From positions 42,335 to 106,334 of the forward strand of contig NZ_JNXT01000027.1 of NCBI RefSeq assembly GCF_000716675.1: a stretch of DNA of 64,000 bases. Reading direction: 5' to 3'. The DNA comes from Streptomyces alboflavus (GTDB lineage Bacteria; Actinomycetota; Actinomycetes; Streptomycetales; Streptomycetaceae). Positions 26,047-35,653 of the stretch are shown in pieces. The notes beneath the pieces are model-generated. The model saw nothing but the letters and a program-made list of their open reading frames with translations, was not told where the DNA came from and searched no databases. Numbering within the stretch: position 1 is the first letter of the stretch; the number at the start of each line of letters is the position of its first letter. The position numbers were made by a program, and so were the translations under genes.

Positions 26047-27069
26047 ATGGTCACGCACGTCACCGCAGGACCCAGGTCCGCAGTGTCGGCGTTCTCGCGA
26101 CAGGTCTTCGCGGAGCTGCCGCGCGCCGACCAGCGCCGGTGGGCGCACGCGTTCCTGGTGAGCCTGCTGGCCACGCCCGGGAAGAAGTCGGTGCGCCGGC
26201 TCGCGGCCACCGTCTCGGACTCGCCGACCGCGTTCCTGTCCCTGCACCAGTTCATCAACGCGAGCCCCTGGGCCTGGGCCCCGGTCCGCGCGGAACTGGC
26301 CCGGTGGGCCAGTTGCCGGATGGGCCCGCAGGCGTACGTCATCGACCGCGCCGTGCTGCCCAAGCGCGGCCCGCACTCGTGCGGCGCGCACCGCAGGTTC
26401 GTCGCCTCGGCCGGGCGGCACACCACGTGCCAGGTGGGTCTGGCCGGGTTCCTCGCCACCGCCGAGGAAGCCGTTCCCGCCGACTGGCGGCTGCTGCTGC
26501 CCGGCCTCTGGGGCAGCGACCCCGCGCACCGGCTGCGCGCCCGCGTCCCCGACGAGGTGCCGGACGCACCGGCGGAGCAGCTGGTCCTCGACCTCGCTGA
26601 CTCCCTGGCCGGGGCCACCGGCAACAGCTCCCTGCCGGTCGTCGCCGACCTGCCGGACGGCATCGACACCGTGGCCGTCGCCCGCGGGCTCGACCTGCGC
26701 GGCCGTGGCTTCCTCCTCGCCGTGCCGGGTACGCCGCCGGGACCGCGGCACGCCCCGGTGCCGGTGCCCCACCGCACCCACCGGATCGTCGCCCTCCCGG
26801 CGCTCCCGGCCCTCCCGCGCGAGCGCGGCCCGTCCCGTTGGTGGCTCACCAACCTGACGCACGCCCGCGCCGACCGGCTCCTCGCCCTGACGCAGGCGGC
26901 CGTACGGGCCGGGCGCAGCCTGGAGGAGCTGGAGAGCGGATTCGGCCTCGCCGACTTCGGCGGCCGGTCCTATCCGGGCTGGCACCACCACATGACCATG
27001 ACGTCGGCGGCGTACGCGTTCAGCCGACTGGGCGGCGAGTGGGAGCTGCCCGACCTGATCGCGTCGTGA
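26047..27069 (+). CDS. Transposase-derived DDE-like protein (IS701/SRSO17-type)
   Basis: A 340-aa protein resembling the N-terminal and catalytic regions of IS701-type DDE proteins (FVASAGRHTTCQVGLAGFLA, PDRD-like AYVIDRAVLPKRG region, terminal WHHHMTMTSAAYAF). I see no terminal inverted repeats or target duplication around it, and it is shorter than active IS701 transposases (about 400 aa). Such stand-alone proteins recur next to regulators in Streptomyces secondary-metabolite loci, so it is probably domesticated. A regulatory role is inferred only from position, between TetR and LAL genes. Confidence 0.65.
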   Translation: MVTHVTAGPRSAVSAFSRQVFAELPRADQRRWAHAFLVSLLATPGKKSVRRLAATVSDSPTAFLSLHQFINASPWAWAPVRAELARWASCRMGPQAYVIDRAVLPKRGPHSCGAHRRFVASAGRHTTCQVGLAGFLATAEEAVPADWRLLLPGLWGSDPAHRLRARVPDEVPDAPAEQLVLDLADSLAGATGNSSLPVVADLPDGIDTVAVARGLDLRGRGFLLAVPGTPPGPRHAPVPVPHRTHRIVALPALPALPRERGPSRWWLTNLTHARADRLLALTQAAVRAGRSLEELESGFGLADFGGRSYPGWHHHMTMTSAAYAFSRLGGEWELPDLIAS

Positions 27070-27186
27070 TCGCGATCTGACGACCCGGCCGCGAGGGCCG
27101 GGGCAAGTGAGGCAGGGGAGCCACTGACAGCTCCCCGCGGAGCAGCGCCGGAACGCTGCCCGAACGACAACACACGGGGGACGAAC

Positions 27187-30156
27187 ATGAATCGAGCCGA
27201 GGGCACAGCACACGACGGCGACGCCTCGCGCGTCTCGTACGACGCGGACGTGGCCTATGACGCGGACGTGGCGCATGACGCGGACGTGTCCTACGACGCG
27301 GACGTGGCGCATGACCCGCACGCGTCGCCCGCCCCGCACGCCGAGCGCGAACCCACCGGACCCGCTCTCGTCGGTCGTGCCGGTGAGGTCGGTGAGCTGT
27401 TGCTCATGCTGGAGGACGCGCGGGTGCGCAGGCCAGGAGTCGTGCTGGTCGAGGGCGCGCCCGGAACGGGCAGGACCGCCCTCCTTGAGCGCCTCGCCCG
27501 GCACGGCCGGGCCCGGGACATGACCGTCCTGCGGGCGCAGTGCGGTGCCATGGAGCAGACCTTCGCCCTCGGCGTGATCCGCCAGCTGTTCAAGGCGGTG
27601 GACCACACCGGACTCACCGGCCAACCACCGTCCACCGAGTGGCTGTTCGGCCTCTTCGAAGGGCTGCTCCAGGAGACGACGCAGCTGGCGGAGCGCGCTC
27701 CCGTGCTCATGGTCGTGGACGACTTCCACTACGCCGACCTCCAGTCCGCCCAGTGGATCGACTTCCTGGCGCGGCGCCTGCGCAGCGCGCCCCTCCTCAT
27801 CGTCCTGGCCACGGACCGGGACGTGCCCGCCGCCCATCAGGAGCTGACGGCGGAACTCGCGCTCAGCCCGTTGTGCCACACGATCGATCTCGGACCGCTC
27901 CCACCGGCGGCCGTCGCGGAGCTGACCGTCGGTGCGCTGGGCGAACCGGCCGACGACGCCTTCGTACGCCAGTGTCTGCACCTGAGCGGGGGCAATCCCC
28001 AGCTCCTGACCCTGCTGCTCCGCGAGTTCACGCGCGGCGGCATCGCGCCGCTGGCCGGTGAACGCGCGCGGGCGGCCGAGGCCGCCGCCCGGGTGGCGGA
28101 GGTCGTCGTGCCGAAGTGGCTGGCCCGCTACCCCGACGACCTGACCGTCGTGGCCGGGATGGCGGCCCTCCTCGGTGACGAGGCCGACATCGGCCTGCTG
28201 CAGCAGCTGACCGGGCTGAGCCACCGCGGTGTGTCCTCCGCGCTCACCCTCCTGGAGCGGACCGGGCTGCTGCGCGCCGACGGCTCGCGCCGGTCCGTCC
28301 ACCCCGTCGTCCGAGCCGCCTTTTCCAGTCACCTCTCGCTCGCCGAACGCGCCGACATCCAGGCCCGCGCCGCCCATCTCCTCTTCACCCGGGGAGTACC
28401 GCACGAGAGGGTGGCCGACCTGATCCTGACCAGCGAGCCGACGCAGGAACGCTGGCAGGTCGGAGTGTTGCGGGCGGCGGCCACCGACGCGTCCGCGCGG
28501 GGCGCCACCGACCGGGCGATCAGCTATCTGCGCCGCGCGGCACAGGCGACCCCCTTCCTGCCCGAACGGGCTTCCATGCTCCTTGAGTTGGGCGCCCTGG
28601 AGTCGCGTACGGATGTCGCGGCGTCGGTGCGGCACCTGGAGGAGGGCACCCAGCTCACCGCCGATCCGGCCCTGCGTGCCCGCGGTGTCCCGCTGCTCGC
28701 CGACGGGCTGATCCAGTGCGGCCAGGCCCACCGGGCGGTGGAACTGCTCGACGAACAGGCCGCCGAGACGCCTCCGGACGACGCCGAGGCGCTTCGCCGC
28801 ATCCGTGGGCAGCGGGCCATCGCCGCGATCGCGGCGGGCGCCGCCGACGGGGCCGCGCCGGCGGCGGAGCTTGTCGGGAGCGGTCCTTTTGGTGGTCGGC
28901 TGGACGCCGTGTCGACGGACGCCGTACCGCCGCACGCCGTACCGCCCGGCTCGACTTCCGGCGAGCGCGCCCTGCTCGCCGCCCACGCGCTGCACACCTC
29001 GTTGCGGATGGGGACGGCGGCGGAGGCCGTGACGGCGGCCGAGAGCGCGCTGCACTACTTCGACGCCGAGCGGGAGCCGCTCTGGGTCGCCGTGGTGGCG
29101 ATCGAGGCGCTCCGCCACGCCGACCGGCTCGATTCGGCGAGCCGCTGGACCGAGACGGTCAGCGCCTTCGACCTCGGCGGCAGGCCACCGGCGATGCGGG
29201 CGGTCCTGCGTGCGCAGGAGGCCCAGAACCGCTTCCACCAGGGCGACCTGCCCGGCGCCCGGACGGCGGCCGACGAGGCGCTGCGGCTGCTGCCCGACCC
29301 GCACCCCTACGGGGCGCTCGTGGCGTCCGCCGTGCTGCTGCCCCTGGTCGAGAGCGGCCGGACCCAGGACGCGCGCCGCATCGCCGACGACCCGCGCTGG
29401 CGCACCGTGCCCGAGAACTGGCTCTGGCCCCACTTCCTGGCCGCGCGGGCCCAACTCGGTGCCGCCGAGGGCCACATCCACGCCGCGCTCCACGATCTGG
29501 AGCAGTGCGGACGCCTCTTGGCCCGGTATGCGGGCGACAACCCGGGACGCATCGCCTGGCGGTCCCAGGCCGCCCAGCTGCACCGTCAGCTAGGGCGGTC
29601 GCAGGAGGCACAGCGCCTCAGCGACGAGGAACTCGCCCTGGCCCGCCGCTGGGGCGCACCGATCACCCTCGCCAAGAGCCTGCGGGCCGCGGCCCTCGCC
29701 GACGCCCGCTCCGACGCCCCGGAACTCCTGGAGGAATCGGTGCTCCTCCTGGAGGACGCGGGCTGCGGGCTCGAACTGGTCCGGTCCCTGATCGCCCAGG
29801 GCACCGTCCTGCACGCCGCCGGGCGGACCGAGTCCGCACGGGAGATCCTGCGCCGGGCCCTGGGCCTGGCCCAGGCGGGTTCGGCGCAGCGGGCGGCGCA
29901 GGAGGCGTACCACAAGCTCCTCGCCACCGGAGCGCGCCCGCGCCGCTACTCCCAGGTCGGCCCGCGCGCCCTGACCGCGGGCCAGCGGCGCGTCGTGGAA
30001 CTCGCCGTGCAGGGGCTGAGCAACGAGGACATCGCGGGTCGGCTGTACGTGACGCAGCGGACGGTGGAGTTCCATCTCACCAACGCCTACCGGAAGTTGG
30101 GGATCAGCGGGCGTACGGATCTGGCCCGTACGCTGCGGAGCGCCGTGGCGGCGTGA
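27187..30156 (+). CDS. LAL-family LuxR regulator (large ATP-binding)
   Basis: A 989-aa regulator. The N-terminus carries an 18-bp repeat (27238-27312) giving tandem (Y/H)DADV(A/S). The ATPase part has Walker A GAPGTGRT (about 90-97) and Walker B VLMVVDDFHYAD (about 175-186). The C-terminus (about 925-985) is a LuxR helix-turn-helix, LTAGQRRVVELAVQGLSNED onward, with TQRTVEFHLTNAYRKLGI. Such proteins activate biosynthetic operons, binding ATP and often a ligand. It lies between the butyrolactone genes and the daptide-type locus and may control either; targets are not proven. Confidence 0.9.
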   Translation: MNRAEGTAHDGDASRVSYDADVAYDADVAHDADVSYDADVAHDPHASPAPHAEREPTGPALVGRAGEVGELLLMLEDARVRRPGVVLVEGAPGTGRTALLERLARHGRARDMTVLRAQCGAMEQTFALGVIRQLFKAVDHTGLTGQPPSTEWLFGLFEGLLQETTQLAERAPVLMVVDDFHYADLQSAQWIDFLARRLRSAPLLIVLATDRDVPAAHQELTAELALSPLCHTIDLGPLPPAAVAELTVGALGEPADDAFVRQCLHLSGGNPQLLTLLLREFTRGGIAPLAGERARAAEAAARVAEVVVPKWLARYPDDLTVVAGMAALLGDEADIGLLQQLTGLSHRGVSSALTLLERTGLLRADGSRRSVHPVVRAAFSSHLSLAERADIQARAAHLLFTRGVPHERVADLILTSEPTQERWQVGVLRAAATDASARGATDRAISYLRRAAQATPFLPERASMLLELGALESRTDVAASVRHLEEGTQLTADPALRARGVPLLADGLIQCGQAHRAVELLDEQAAETPPDDAEALRRIRGQRAIAAIAAGAADGAAPAAELVGSGPFGGRLDAVSTDAVPPHAVPPGSTSGERALLAAHALHTSLRMGTAAEAVTAAESALHYFDAEREPLWVAVVAIEALRHADRLDSASRWTETVSAFDLGGRPPAMRAVLRAQEAQNRFHQGDLPGARTAADEALRLLPDPHPYGALVASAVLLPLVESGRTQDARRIADDPRWRTVPENWLWPHFLAARAQLGAAEGHIHAALHDLEQCGRLLARYAGDNPGRIAWRSQAAQLHRQLGRSQEAQRLSDEELALARRWGAPITLAKSLRAAALADARSDAPELLEESVLLLEDAGCGLELVRSLIAQGTVLHAAGRTESAREILRRALGLAQAGSAQRAAQEAYHKLLATGARPRRYSQVGPRALTAGQRRVVELAVQGLSNEDIAGRLYVTQRTVEFHLTNAYRKLGISGRTDLARTLRSAVAA

Positions 30157-30190
30157 GGCCCCGGCGCTCCGGCGCTCCGGCGGGCCGCGG

Positions 30191-32263
30191 TCAGATCAGC
30201 GGGTGGGGTTCGGGGTCGGCTGTGGCGGGGTCCTGGCCGGACCCGAACCGTGCTCGCGCGGCCTGGAGGCGCTGCCCGTGCCAGGTGAACTCCAGCCGGT
30301 CGTCCATGCGCAGCGGCTGCATGCCGACGGGGATCACCTTGACGGCGTGCCAGCCCATGGCCCTGATGGGGTCGGGCAGGCGGTGGGTGAGGTCGACGGC
30401 GACGGGCCGGACGCCCTGCGCGCGCAGGGCGTCGAGCAGGTCGGTGACGGTGACGGCGTCTGTGGCAGTGGTGTCCGTCTCGGCCGGGGTGAACGTGGCG
30501 ACCCAGCGCTCCACCGCCCGTACGCCCTCGGGTGCCGCGAAGTACTGGGCGCGCTCCAGGTCGCCCCGCGGGCGGCGGGACGGGTGCGGGGCCGGGTGTG
30601 TGCGCTGTACGAGGCGCAGGGCCGAGCGGATCTGCAGGGCTTCCTGGAGGGCCTTGACGGCGCTGGTCGCGGGGTCGTCGGAGGCGCTGGCCCCGACCGC
30701 GGCCAGCGGTCGGCCGCCGTCTGCGCCGTCGGTGTCCACGATGACGCCCACGGTGCAGACGACGCCGGGCACCTGGGTGGGGACGCGGGCGAGGACGGGG
30801 GACAGGCCGAGGGCGCGGGCGGCGTCGAGGGCCTGCCGGAACCGCCGTATGCCCGGGGAGCGCGGATCAGGGCTCTCGGAGACGAAGCGGTCCGCGTCGA
30901 GCAGGCGCAGCGGCAGTTGGTGGAACCAGGCGGTCAAAAAGGCGTCCCGCTCGACGACTTCGAGCAGCGCGGAGCGCAGCGCCTGCTCCCGGGTACCGCC
31001 CGACGCGGCCCCCGAGGGCGAGGGGTCGAAGCCGTCGGCGTCCTCGGCGCGGGCGGGATAGTCGACGAGCCCGGCGGGCACCTCAAGGGGAGCACCGCTG
31101 TCCAGCCACCGCGCTGGGTACCAGCGCAGCGGACGGTCCAGGACGTCGTCGGCGGCGAGGTGCGCGCCGGGGGCGGTGGGGTCGAGCACCGGGGCGGCGC
31201 CGAGGTCCTCGATACGGGCGAGTCGGCCTTCGCTGGAGGGCGGGTGCGGCGGGTGCGGCGGGTGCGGCGGGTTCTGTGGGGCCTGCGGGTGCTCCGGGGC
31301 TGTTGGGTCCGCCGGGTTTTCCAGGGGCGCGGGGTTCGCCGGGGCAACCGGGGCAACCGGGGCAACCGGGTCCGCCGGGTCCGCCGGGTCTGCCGAGTCC
31401 GCCAGGGCCGCCGGGCTGACTGAGTCCGCAGGGTTCGCCGGGCCCGCCGGGTCTGCCGGGTTGGTTGAGTCGGCCAGTTTCGCTGAGTGCGTCGGGTGCG
31501 TCGGGTGCGTCGGGTCCGCCGGGTTCGCCGGGCCAGCCAGGCCCACCGGGTTCGCCAGGGACACCGGGTCTGTCGGGTCTGTCGGGTCCGCCGGGTCTGC
31601 CGGGTTGGTTGAGTCGGCCAGTTTCGCTGAGTCCGTCGGGTCCATCGGGTCCATCGGGTCCGCCGGGTTCGCCGGGCCAGCCAGGCCCACCGGGTTCGCC
31701 AGGGACACCGGGTCTGTCGGGTCCGCCGGGTTCGCCGGGCCAGCCAGGCCCACCGGGTTCGCCAGGGACGCCGAGTCCGTCGGGTTCATCGGGTTCGCCA
31801 GGCCCACCGGGTCCGTCGGGCCCATCGGGTCCGCCGAGTCCGCCGGGTGCGCCGGGTCCGCCGGGGCGACCGGATCCGCCGGGTCCGCCGGGTCTGCCGA
31901 GTCCGCCAGGGCCGCCGGGCTGACTGAGTCCGCCGGGTTCGCCGGGTTCGCCGGGTCCGCCGGGTCCGCCGAGTCCGCCAGGGTCCCCGACCCCACCGGA
32001 CCCACCGACCCCACCGGATACAACGCGAACCGCTCCACCGCCTCCCCCGCCGCGCGGGTCAGCGTGTCCGAAGGGGAGATCCCATAGGCGCCCACCACCG
32101 TGGGGCTGAGGGCCTCGTCCTGTTGTTCGTCGGCGCCGGTGCGGTCGCGGTGCAGCTCCGCGAGGCCCTGCCACAGGGGCTCGTCGGGGTGGTGCGGGGG
32201 GCGGATGGCGTAGGCGGAGGCCAGGCCGTTCTCGGGGGCGAGGGTGGCGGAGAAGTCGATCAC
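30191..32263 (-). CDS. YcaO-domain protein with a large repeat insertion
   Basis: A 690-aa protein, GTG overlapping the dehydrogenase stop by 4 bp. YcaO ATP-binding motifs are seen: [11 protein letters not shown] (about 75-85), then after a long insert [19 protein letters not shown] (about 425-443), [13 protein letters not shown], and a C-terminal end in PEPHPLI. YcaO enzymes phosphorylate backbone amides for azoline, thioamide or amidine formation. No E1-like, TfuA or dehydrogenase partner of such systems is seen nearby, though the operon's recognition protein could deliver substrate. Residues about 90-345 are Pro-Ala-Asp/Asn repeats inserted between YcaO motifs. Without the insert the core is about 430 aa, normal for the family. 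The last gene of the daptide-type operon; its reaction here is unknown. Confidence 0.85.
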   Translation of the reverse strand: MIDFSATLAPENGLASAYAIRPPHHPDEPLWQGLAELHRDRTGADEQQDEALSPTVVGAYGISPSDTLTRAAGEAVERFALYPVGSVGPVGSGTLADSADPADPANPANPADSVSPAALADSADPADPADPVAPADPAHPADSADPMGPTDPVGLANPMNPTDSASLANPVGLAGPANPADPTDPVSLANPVGLAGPANPADPMDPMDPTDSAKLADSTNPADPADPTDPTDPVSLANPVGLAGPANPADPTHPTHPTHSAKLADSTNPADPAGPANPADSVSPAALADSADPADPADPVAPVAPVAPANPAPLENPADPTAPEHPQAPQNPPHPPHPPHPPSSEGRLARIEDLGAAPVLDPTAPGAHLAADDVLDRPLRWYPARWLDSGAPLEVPAGLVDYPARAEDADGFDPSPSGAASGGTREQALRSALLEVVERDAFLTAWFHQLPLRLLDADRFVSESPDPRSPGIRRFRQALDAARALGLSPVLARVPTQVPGVVCTVGVIVDTDGADGGRPLAAVGASASDDPATSAVKALQEALQIRSALRLVQRTHPAPHPSRRPRGDLERAQYFAAPEGVRAVERWVATFTPAETDTTATDAVTVTDLLDALRAQGVRPVAVDLTHRLPDPIRAMGWHAVKVIPVGMQPLRMDDRLEFTWHGQRLQAARARFGSGQDPATADPEPHPLI
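31235..32030. repeat. 9-nt-periodic imperfect repeats inside the YcaO gene
   Basis: About 790 bp of 9-nt units related to GCCGGGTTC on the plus strand, keeping the YcaO frame open. Higher-order duplications are visible: TTGGTTGAGTCGGCCAGTTT at 31461 and 31605 (144 bp apart), and GCCAGGGCCGCCGGGCTGAC at 31401 and 31905 (504 bp apart). Both distances are multiples of 9. The array encodes (P-A-D/N) triplets on the coding strand and Gly-X-Y triplets on the other. Confidence 0.85.
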
Positions 32264-33450
32264 TGGGGGGCTCCCTGGAGGGCCTCGGCGTAGAGGCCCG
32301 CGATGTCGTGGGTGCTGAAGCCGTCGAGCATGGGCAGCCCGGCGCCCCAGGCGCGCACCGCGCGGGCGGCCAGGGCTTCGGGGTCGACCGGGGGCAGCGG
32401 CCCGCCGACGCCCCAGGCCCCGGCCAGGTGCCGCAGGCCATGGACGGGGTCGAGGGGCAGCTCGGGCAGGCCGGTGCGCAGGGCGGTCCAGGCGGCCCGG
32501 AGCCGGTCCGCGTCGCCGAGGCGCGTGTCGCCGTCGAGGACGCGGGACCACACGACCGGGACGAGCGCCACGGTCGCGGGCATCTTGCGCACCCCGGCCA
32601 CGGCGGACAGCTCGTTGGCGAGGTACCAGACCTTGCCCGCGAAGGAGTCCCGGCCGACGGCGGCGAAGCCGAGCACGGTGCGGGCGCTGAGCACGGCGAC
32701 GTCCAGGGCGCTGCCGCCGGACCCCGTGGTGTGCGCCAGGTCGCGCAGCAGGTCGCGGGCCTCGGTGTCGGCGGTCGGCGGGAACCGGTGTCCCGGCCGC
32801 GGCAGATAGCCGTTGCACAGGCGCAGGATCGCCTCCAGGGCGCCTTCGCGCAGGGCGGCGGGGGACAGGGTGCGCGTCGCGGCCGGGTCGAGCGCGGCGA
32901 CGTCGGCCGCCAGCTGGGGATGCATGACCAGCTTGCGGTGGCCGCCGACCAGGACGGTGGCGGCGGCGCTGACCTCCGCGGCCGTCCCCACGGTGGTCGG
33001 TACGGCGAGCAGCCGGGGGTACGGTCCCAGCTCGCTCGGCGCGGGCCCGCGCACAAGCCCGGGGCGCCCGCCGCCGAGCCGGATCCGGGCCACGGTGTCC
33101 GGCGCCGCGGCGAACAGGCGCGCCAGGGCCACGGTGTCCAGGACGGACCCGCCCCCCGCCGCGACCACCCAGTCGGCGCCGCCGAGCCGTTCGGCCAGGC
33201 GCACGCTGGTCTCCAGGTCGCAGTCCGCGGGGTCGACGTGGACCAGCTCGCTGTGCGTGGCCCGCGCCAACCGGCCGATGGTGTTGGGCAGTTCGGGCTG
33301 TCGGGCGTCCACGACGAGCAGGGCCCGGCCGGGTCGCTCCGCCGCCAGCGCCTCGGCGATCGCCCCCTGCCCGACGTGCACGCGGGTGGCCCGCTGCCAG
33401 ACGGCGGGCGGCCCGGCGGGACGTGCGGCGGCGCCGACGGCGGTCGTCAT
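32260..33450 (-). CDS. mpaC: Daptide-type RiPP dehydrogenase (MpaC-like)
   Basis: A 396-aa protein of the iron alcohol dehydrogenase/dehydroquinate-synthase-like superfamily: [15 protein letters not shown] cofactor loop, [12 protein letters not shown]. The metal-ligand positions of the superfamily appear lost: where AMDALCHA is usual this protein has REGALEAI, and the VPHG His segment is replaced by VRKM. In daptide biosynthesis an MpaC-type dehydrogenase oxidises the C-terminal Thr of the precursor, giving decarboxylation to an aminoketone. It overlaps the aminotransferase and YcaO genes by 4 bp. I do not know whether metal-ligand loss is general in MpaC proteins. Confidence 0.8.
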   Translation of the reverse strand: MTTAVGAAARPAGPPAVWQRATRVHVGQGAIAEALAAERPGRALLVVDARQPELPNTIGRLARATHSELVHVDPADCDLETSVRLAERLGGADWVVAAGGGSVLDTVALARLFAAAPDTVARIRLGGGRPGLVRGPAPSELGPYPRLLAVPTTVGTAAEVSAAATVLVGGHRKLVMHPQLAADVAALDPAATRTLSPAALREGALEAILRLCNGYLPRPGHRFPPTADTEARDLLRDLAHTTGSGGSALDVAVLSARTVLGFAAVGRDSFAGKVWYLANELSAVAGVRKMPATVALVPVVWSRVLDGDTRLGDADRLRAAWTALRTGLPELPLDPVHGLRHLAGAWGVGGPLPPVDPEALAARAVRAWGAGLPMLDGFSTHDIAGLYAEALQGAPQ

Positions 33451-34760
33451 CGGCGGCCCGCCGCGGCCAGGCCCCGCAGCAGCGCGTGGGCCAGGTCGTC
33501 GAGGTCCTGTTCGCTGCTGGTCAGCATGGGGACGAGCTGCACGCAGCCGGGGCCCGGATACACCAGGGCGCCGTGGTCGCGTACCGCCGCGATGACGTCC
33601 TGTACGGCCTGCCCGTCGAACCGGTCGCCGTCGGCGTCGCGCAGGTGCACCGCGCGGAAGCAGCCGACACCGCTGGTGCTGTGCACGGCCGGGATTCGTT
33701 CGGTCAGTTCGGCCAGGAGCGTATCGAGGCGCTCCGCGGTGCGCGCGGAGGCGGCGAGGACGTCCAGCTCGGCGAACTGCTCCAGCGTGGTCGTGATGGC
33801 CGCGCACGAGGCCGGGGTGCCCGCCTGCGTCTCGGCGTGCATCAGCACGGTGTCGTGCCGCTCGAAGGCCTCGGCGATCGCGTGCGAGACGAGGACGGCC
33901 GACGCCGCGCAGGTGCCGTTGGTCAACCCCTTGGAGGTGAGCAGCAGATCCGGGGACTCGGCCCACGCGGAGCTGGCGAACAGCGGTCCCGTACGGCCGA
34001 ATCCGGTGGCCACCTCGTCGGCGACCAGCAGGAAGCCGTACTCCCGGCGCAGCTTCAGGACGGCGTCGACGAACTCGGCGGACAGCGGGTGCACCCCCGA
34101 CCCGAGGACCGGCTCGCACACCAGCGAGGCCACCTGGGAGCCGTGCCGCTTCATGAACCGTTCGAGCTCGTCGGGCGACGAGGGGTCCACATGCCGTACG
34201 TTGCGCAGGTCCACGCCGTACATCTGCTGGCCGAGCGCCTCGCCGGTCAGTGAGTGCGCGCCGTAGGTCAGCCCGTGGTAACTGCCCTTGAGGCCGACGA
34301 CGAGCCGCCGTTCGGGCTGCCCGCGCAGCACCGCGTACTGGCGGGCGAGCTTCATCGCGAGGTCGTTCGCGGAGCCGCCGGAGGTGGCGAAGACCACCCG
34401 CCGGTACGCCTCAGGACCGGCGGCGTTCACCAGGTCGCGGGCTGCCTGGAGCGCGTACGTGTGGGAGTAGCGGAACAGGTTCAGGTACGAGGCGTCGCGG
34501 CAGGCCTGGGCGATGGCGTCGGCGATGGCCGCGTTGCCGTAGCCGATGTTGACGTTCCACAGGCCGCTGGTGGCGTCCAGGACCTCACTGGCGTCGGCGA
34601 AGCGCAGCCGGGAGCCCTTGGCGCCGACCGCCCGCCGCTCGATGCGGCCCTGCTCGGCGGCGGGCAGCAGCGACTCCCACAGGGGGTAGTGGGTGCCGGG
34701 GGCGGTGGGTGCGGCCACGGCTGTGGGGGCGTTCAGGGGCGTGGGGGTGGCGGTGCTCAT
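33447..34760 (-). CDS. mpaD: Daptide-type RiPP aminotransferase, class III PLP (MpaD-like)
   Basis: A 437-aa class III aminotransferase. Seen: TSGGSANDLAMKLAR (about 125-139), YHGLTYGAHSLTG, VADEVATGFGRTG, and the PLP-lysine segment LTSKGLTNG. In daptides an MpaD-type enzyme transaminates the ketone left after C-terminal Thr oxidation to give a diaminopropane end. ATG at 34760; 4-bp overlaps on both sides. It sits beside the dehydrogenase and methyltransferase genes as expected. An ornithine/beta-alanine-type role is less likely in this context. Confidence 0.87.
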   Translation of the reverse strand: MSTATPTPLNAPTAVAAPTAPGTHYPLWESLLPAAEQGRIERRAVGAKGSRLRFADASEVLDATSGLWNVNIGYGNAAIADAIAQACRDASYLNLFRYSHTYALQAARDLVNAAGPEAYRRVVFATSGGSANDLAMKLARQYAVLRGQPERRLVVGLKGSYHGLTYGAHSLTGEALGQQMYGVDLRNVRHVDPSSPDELERFMKRHGSQVASLVCEPVLGSGVHPLSAEFVDAVLKLRREYGFLLVADEVATGFGRTGPLFASSAWAESPDLLLTSKGLTNGTCAASAVLVSHAIAEAFERHDTVLMHAETQAGTPASCAAITTTLEQFAELDVLAASARTAERLDTLLAELTERIPAVHSTSGVGCFRAVHLRDADGDRFDGQAVQDVIAAVRDHGALVYPGPGCVQLVPMLTSSEQDLDDLAHALLRGLAAAGRR

Positions 34761-35653
34761 CGGGTGCTCCTAGCGACCAGGATGCTCAGTTCGGCGGCGG
34801 CGCCGGCGGCGGGGCGGGCCGTGCGGACCTCGTCGAGGTCGAACCCGGCGTCCCGGAGTTCCGCGGCGAGGGTGTCGGGGTCCGGCACGTTGACGGTGGA
34901 CGTCAGGAGCAGCGGGCCGCCCTCGGCGGTCAGCCGCAGGATGGCGACCTGGCGCTGGTCGAGGCCGGGCTCGGCCTGGTCGATGACGAAGGTGACCGCC
35001 TGGGGGGTGATCACCGGGCGGACGGTGGGCTGGTCGCCGTGCCCGGTGTCCCCGGCGGACGGCGTGTGCGCGCTGAGCACGAACAGGCCGCCGGGCTCCA
35101 GGTGTTCGCGTACGGTGCGGAAGAAGCCGGGCCGGGCCGCGGGCGGGACCAGGCCGATGGTGGTGGTGCCGAGGAGCGCGGCGCCGAAGCGGCCGGGCAG
35201 CTCCAGGGCGCACATGTCGCCCTCGACCAGGGTCAGCCGCCGGGCGAGGCGCTGGGCGGCGGGCTCCGAAAGGCGGTCGCGCAGCTCCGCGAGGAGGCTG
35301 GCGGAGGTGTCGACGCCGGTGACGTCGTGCCCCGCGGCCAGCAGCGGCAGCGTCAACCGGCCCGACCCGCAGGCGAGTTCGAGTACCGGTCCCGGTACGC
35401 CGCGCAGCAGGGCCAGCACGTCGCGGACCTCGTGCGTGTCGCCCGCGGTGAGCTCGTGGTAGACGGGGCCGCCGAGGGGGCCGTAGAGCTCGCCGACGGT
35501 GAGGGAGTCGGCGAGGGTGTGGGCTATGTGGGCCGCCAGGCCGGAGAGGGCGGGGACGGGGGCGTCGGCGGTGGGCGCGGTGGTGGGCGCGGTGTCTGCG
35601 GCGGGCGCGGGGGCCGCGGTGCCGGTGGCGGGCGTGGTGGTGGGCATGGTCAC
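34757..35653 (-). CDS. mpaM: Daptide-type RiPP methyltransferase (MpaM-like)
   Basis: A 298-aa SAM-dependent methyltransferase with motif I VLELACGSGRLTLPLL, GVDTS and VEGDMCALELP. In daptides an MpaM-type enzyme dimethylates the newly formed C-terminal amine. The first ~38 residues are Thr/Ala/Pro-rich and low in complexity. The start used is the GTG at 35653, overlapping the recognition-protein stop; an internal start is possible. The neighbouring set of aminotransferase, dehydrogenase and Thr-ending precursors supports the call. Confidence 0.86.
   Translation of the reverse strand: MTMPTTTPATGTAAPAPAADTAPTTAPTADAPVPALSGLAAHIAHTLADSLTVGELYGPLGGPVYHELTAGDTHEVRDVLALLRGVPGPVLELACGSGRLTLPLLAAGHDVTGVDTSASLLAELRDRLSEPAAQRLARRLTLVEGDMCALELPGRFGAALLGTTTIGLVPPAARPGFFRTVREHLEPGGLFVLSAHTPSAGDTGHGDQPTVRPVITPQAVTFVIDQAEPGLDQRQVAILRLTAEGGPLLLTSTVNVPDPDTLAAELRDAGFDLDEVRTARPAAGAAAELSILVARSTR

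Noticed and set aside
26047..27069. Active insertion sequence
   Set aside because: No terminal inverted repeats or target duplication seen, and the protein is shorter than active relatives.
31235..32030. CRISPR-like or non-coding satellite array
   Set aside because: No spacers; units are 9 nt, imperfect and in frame within an intact protein gene.
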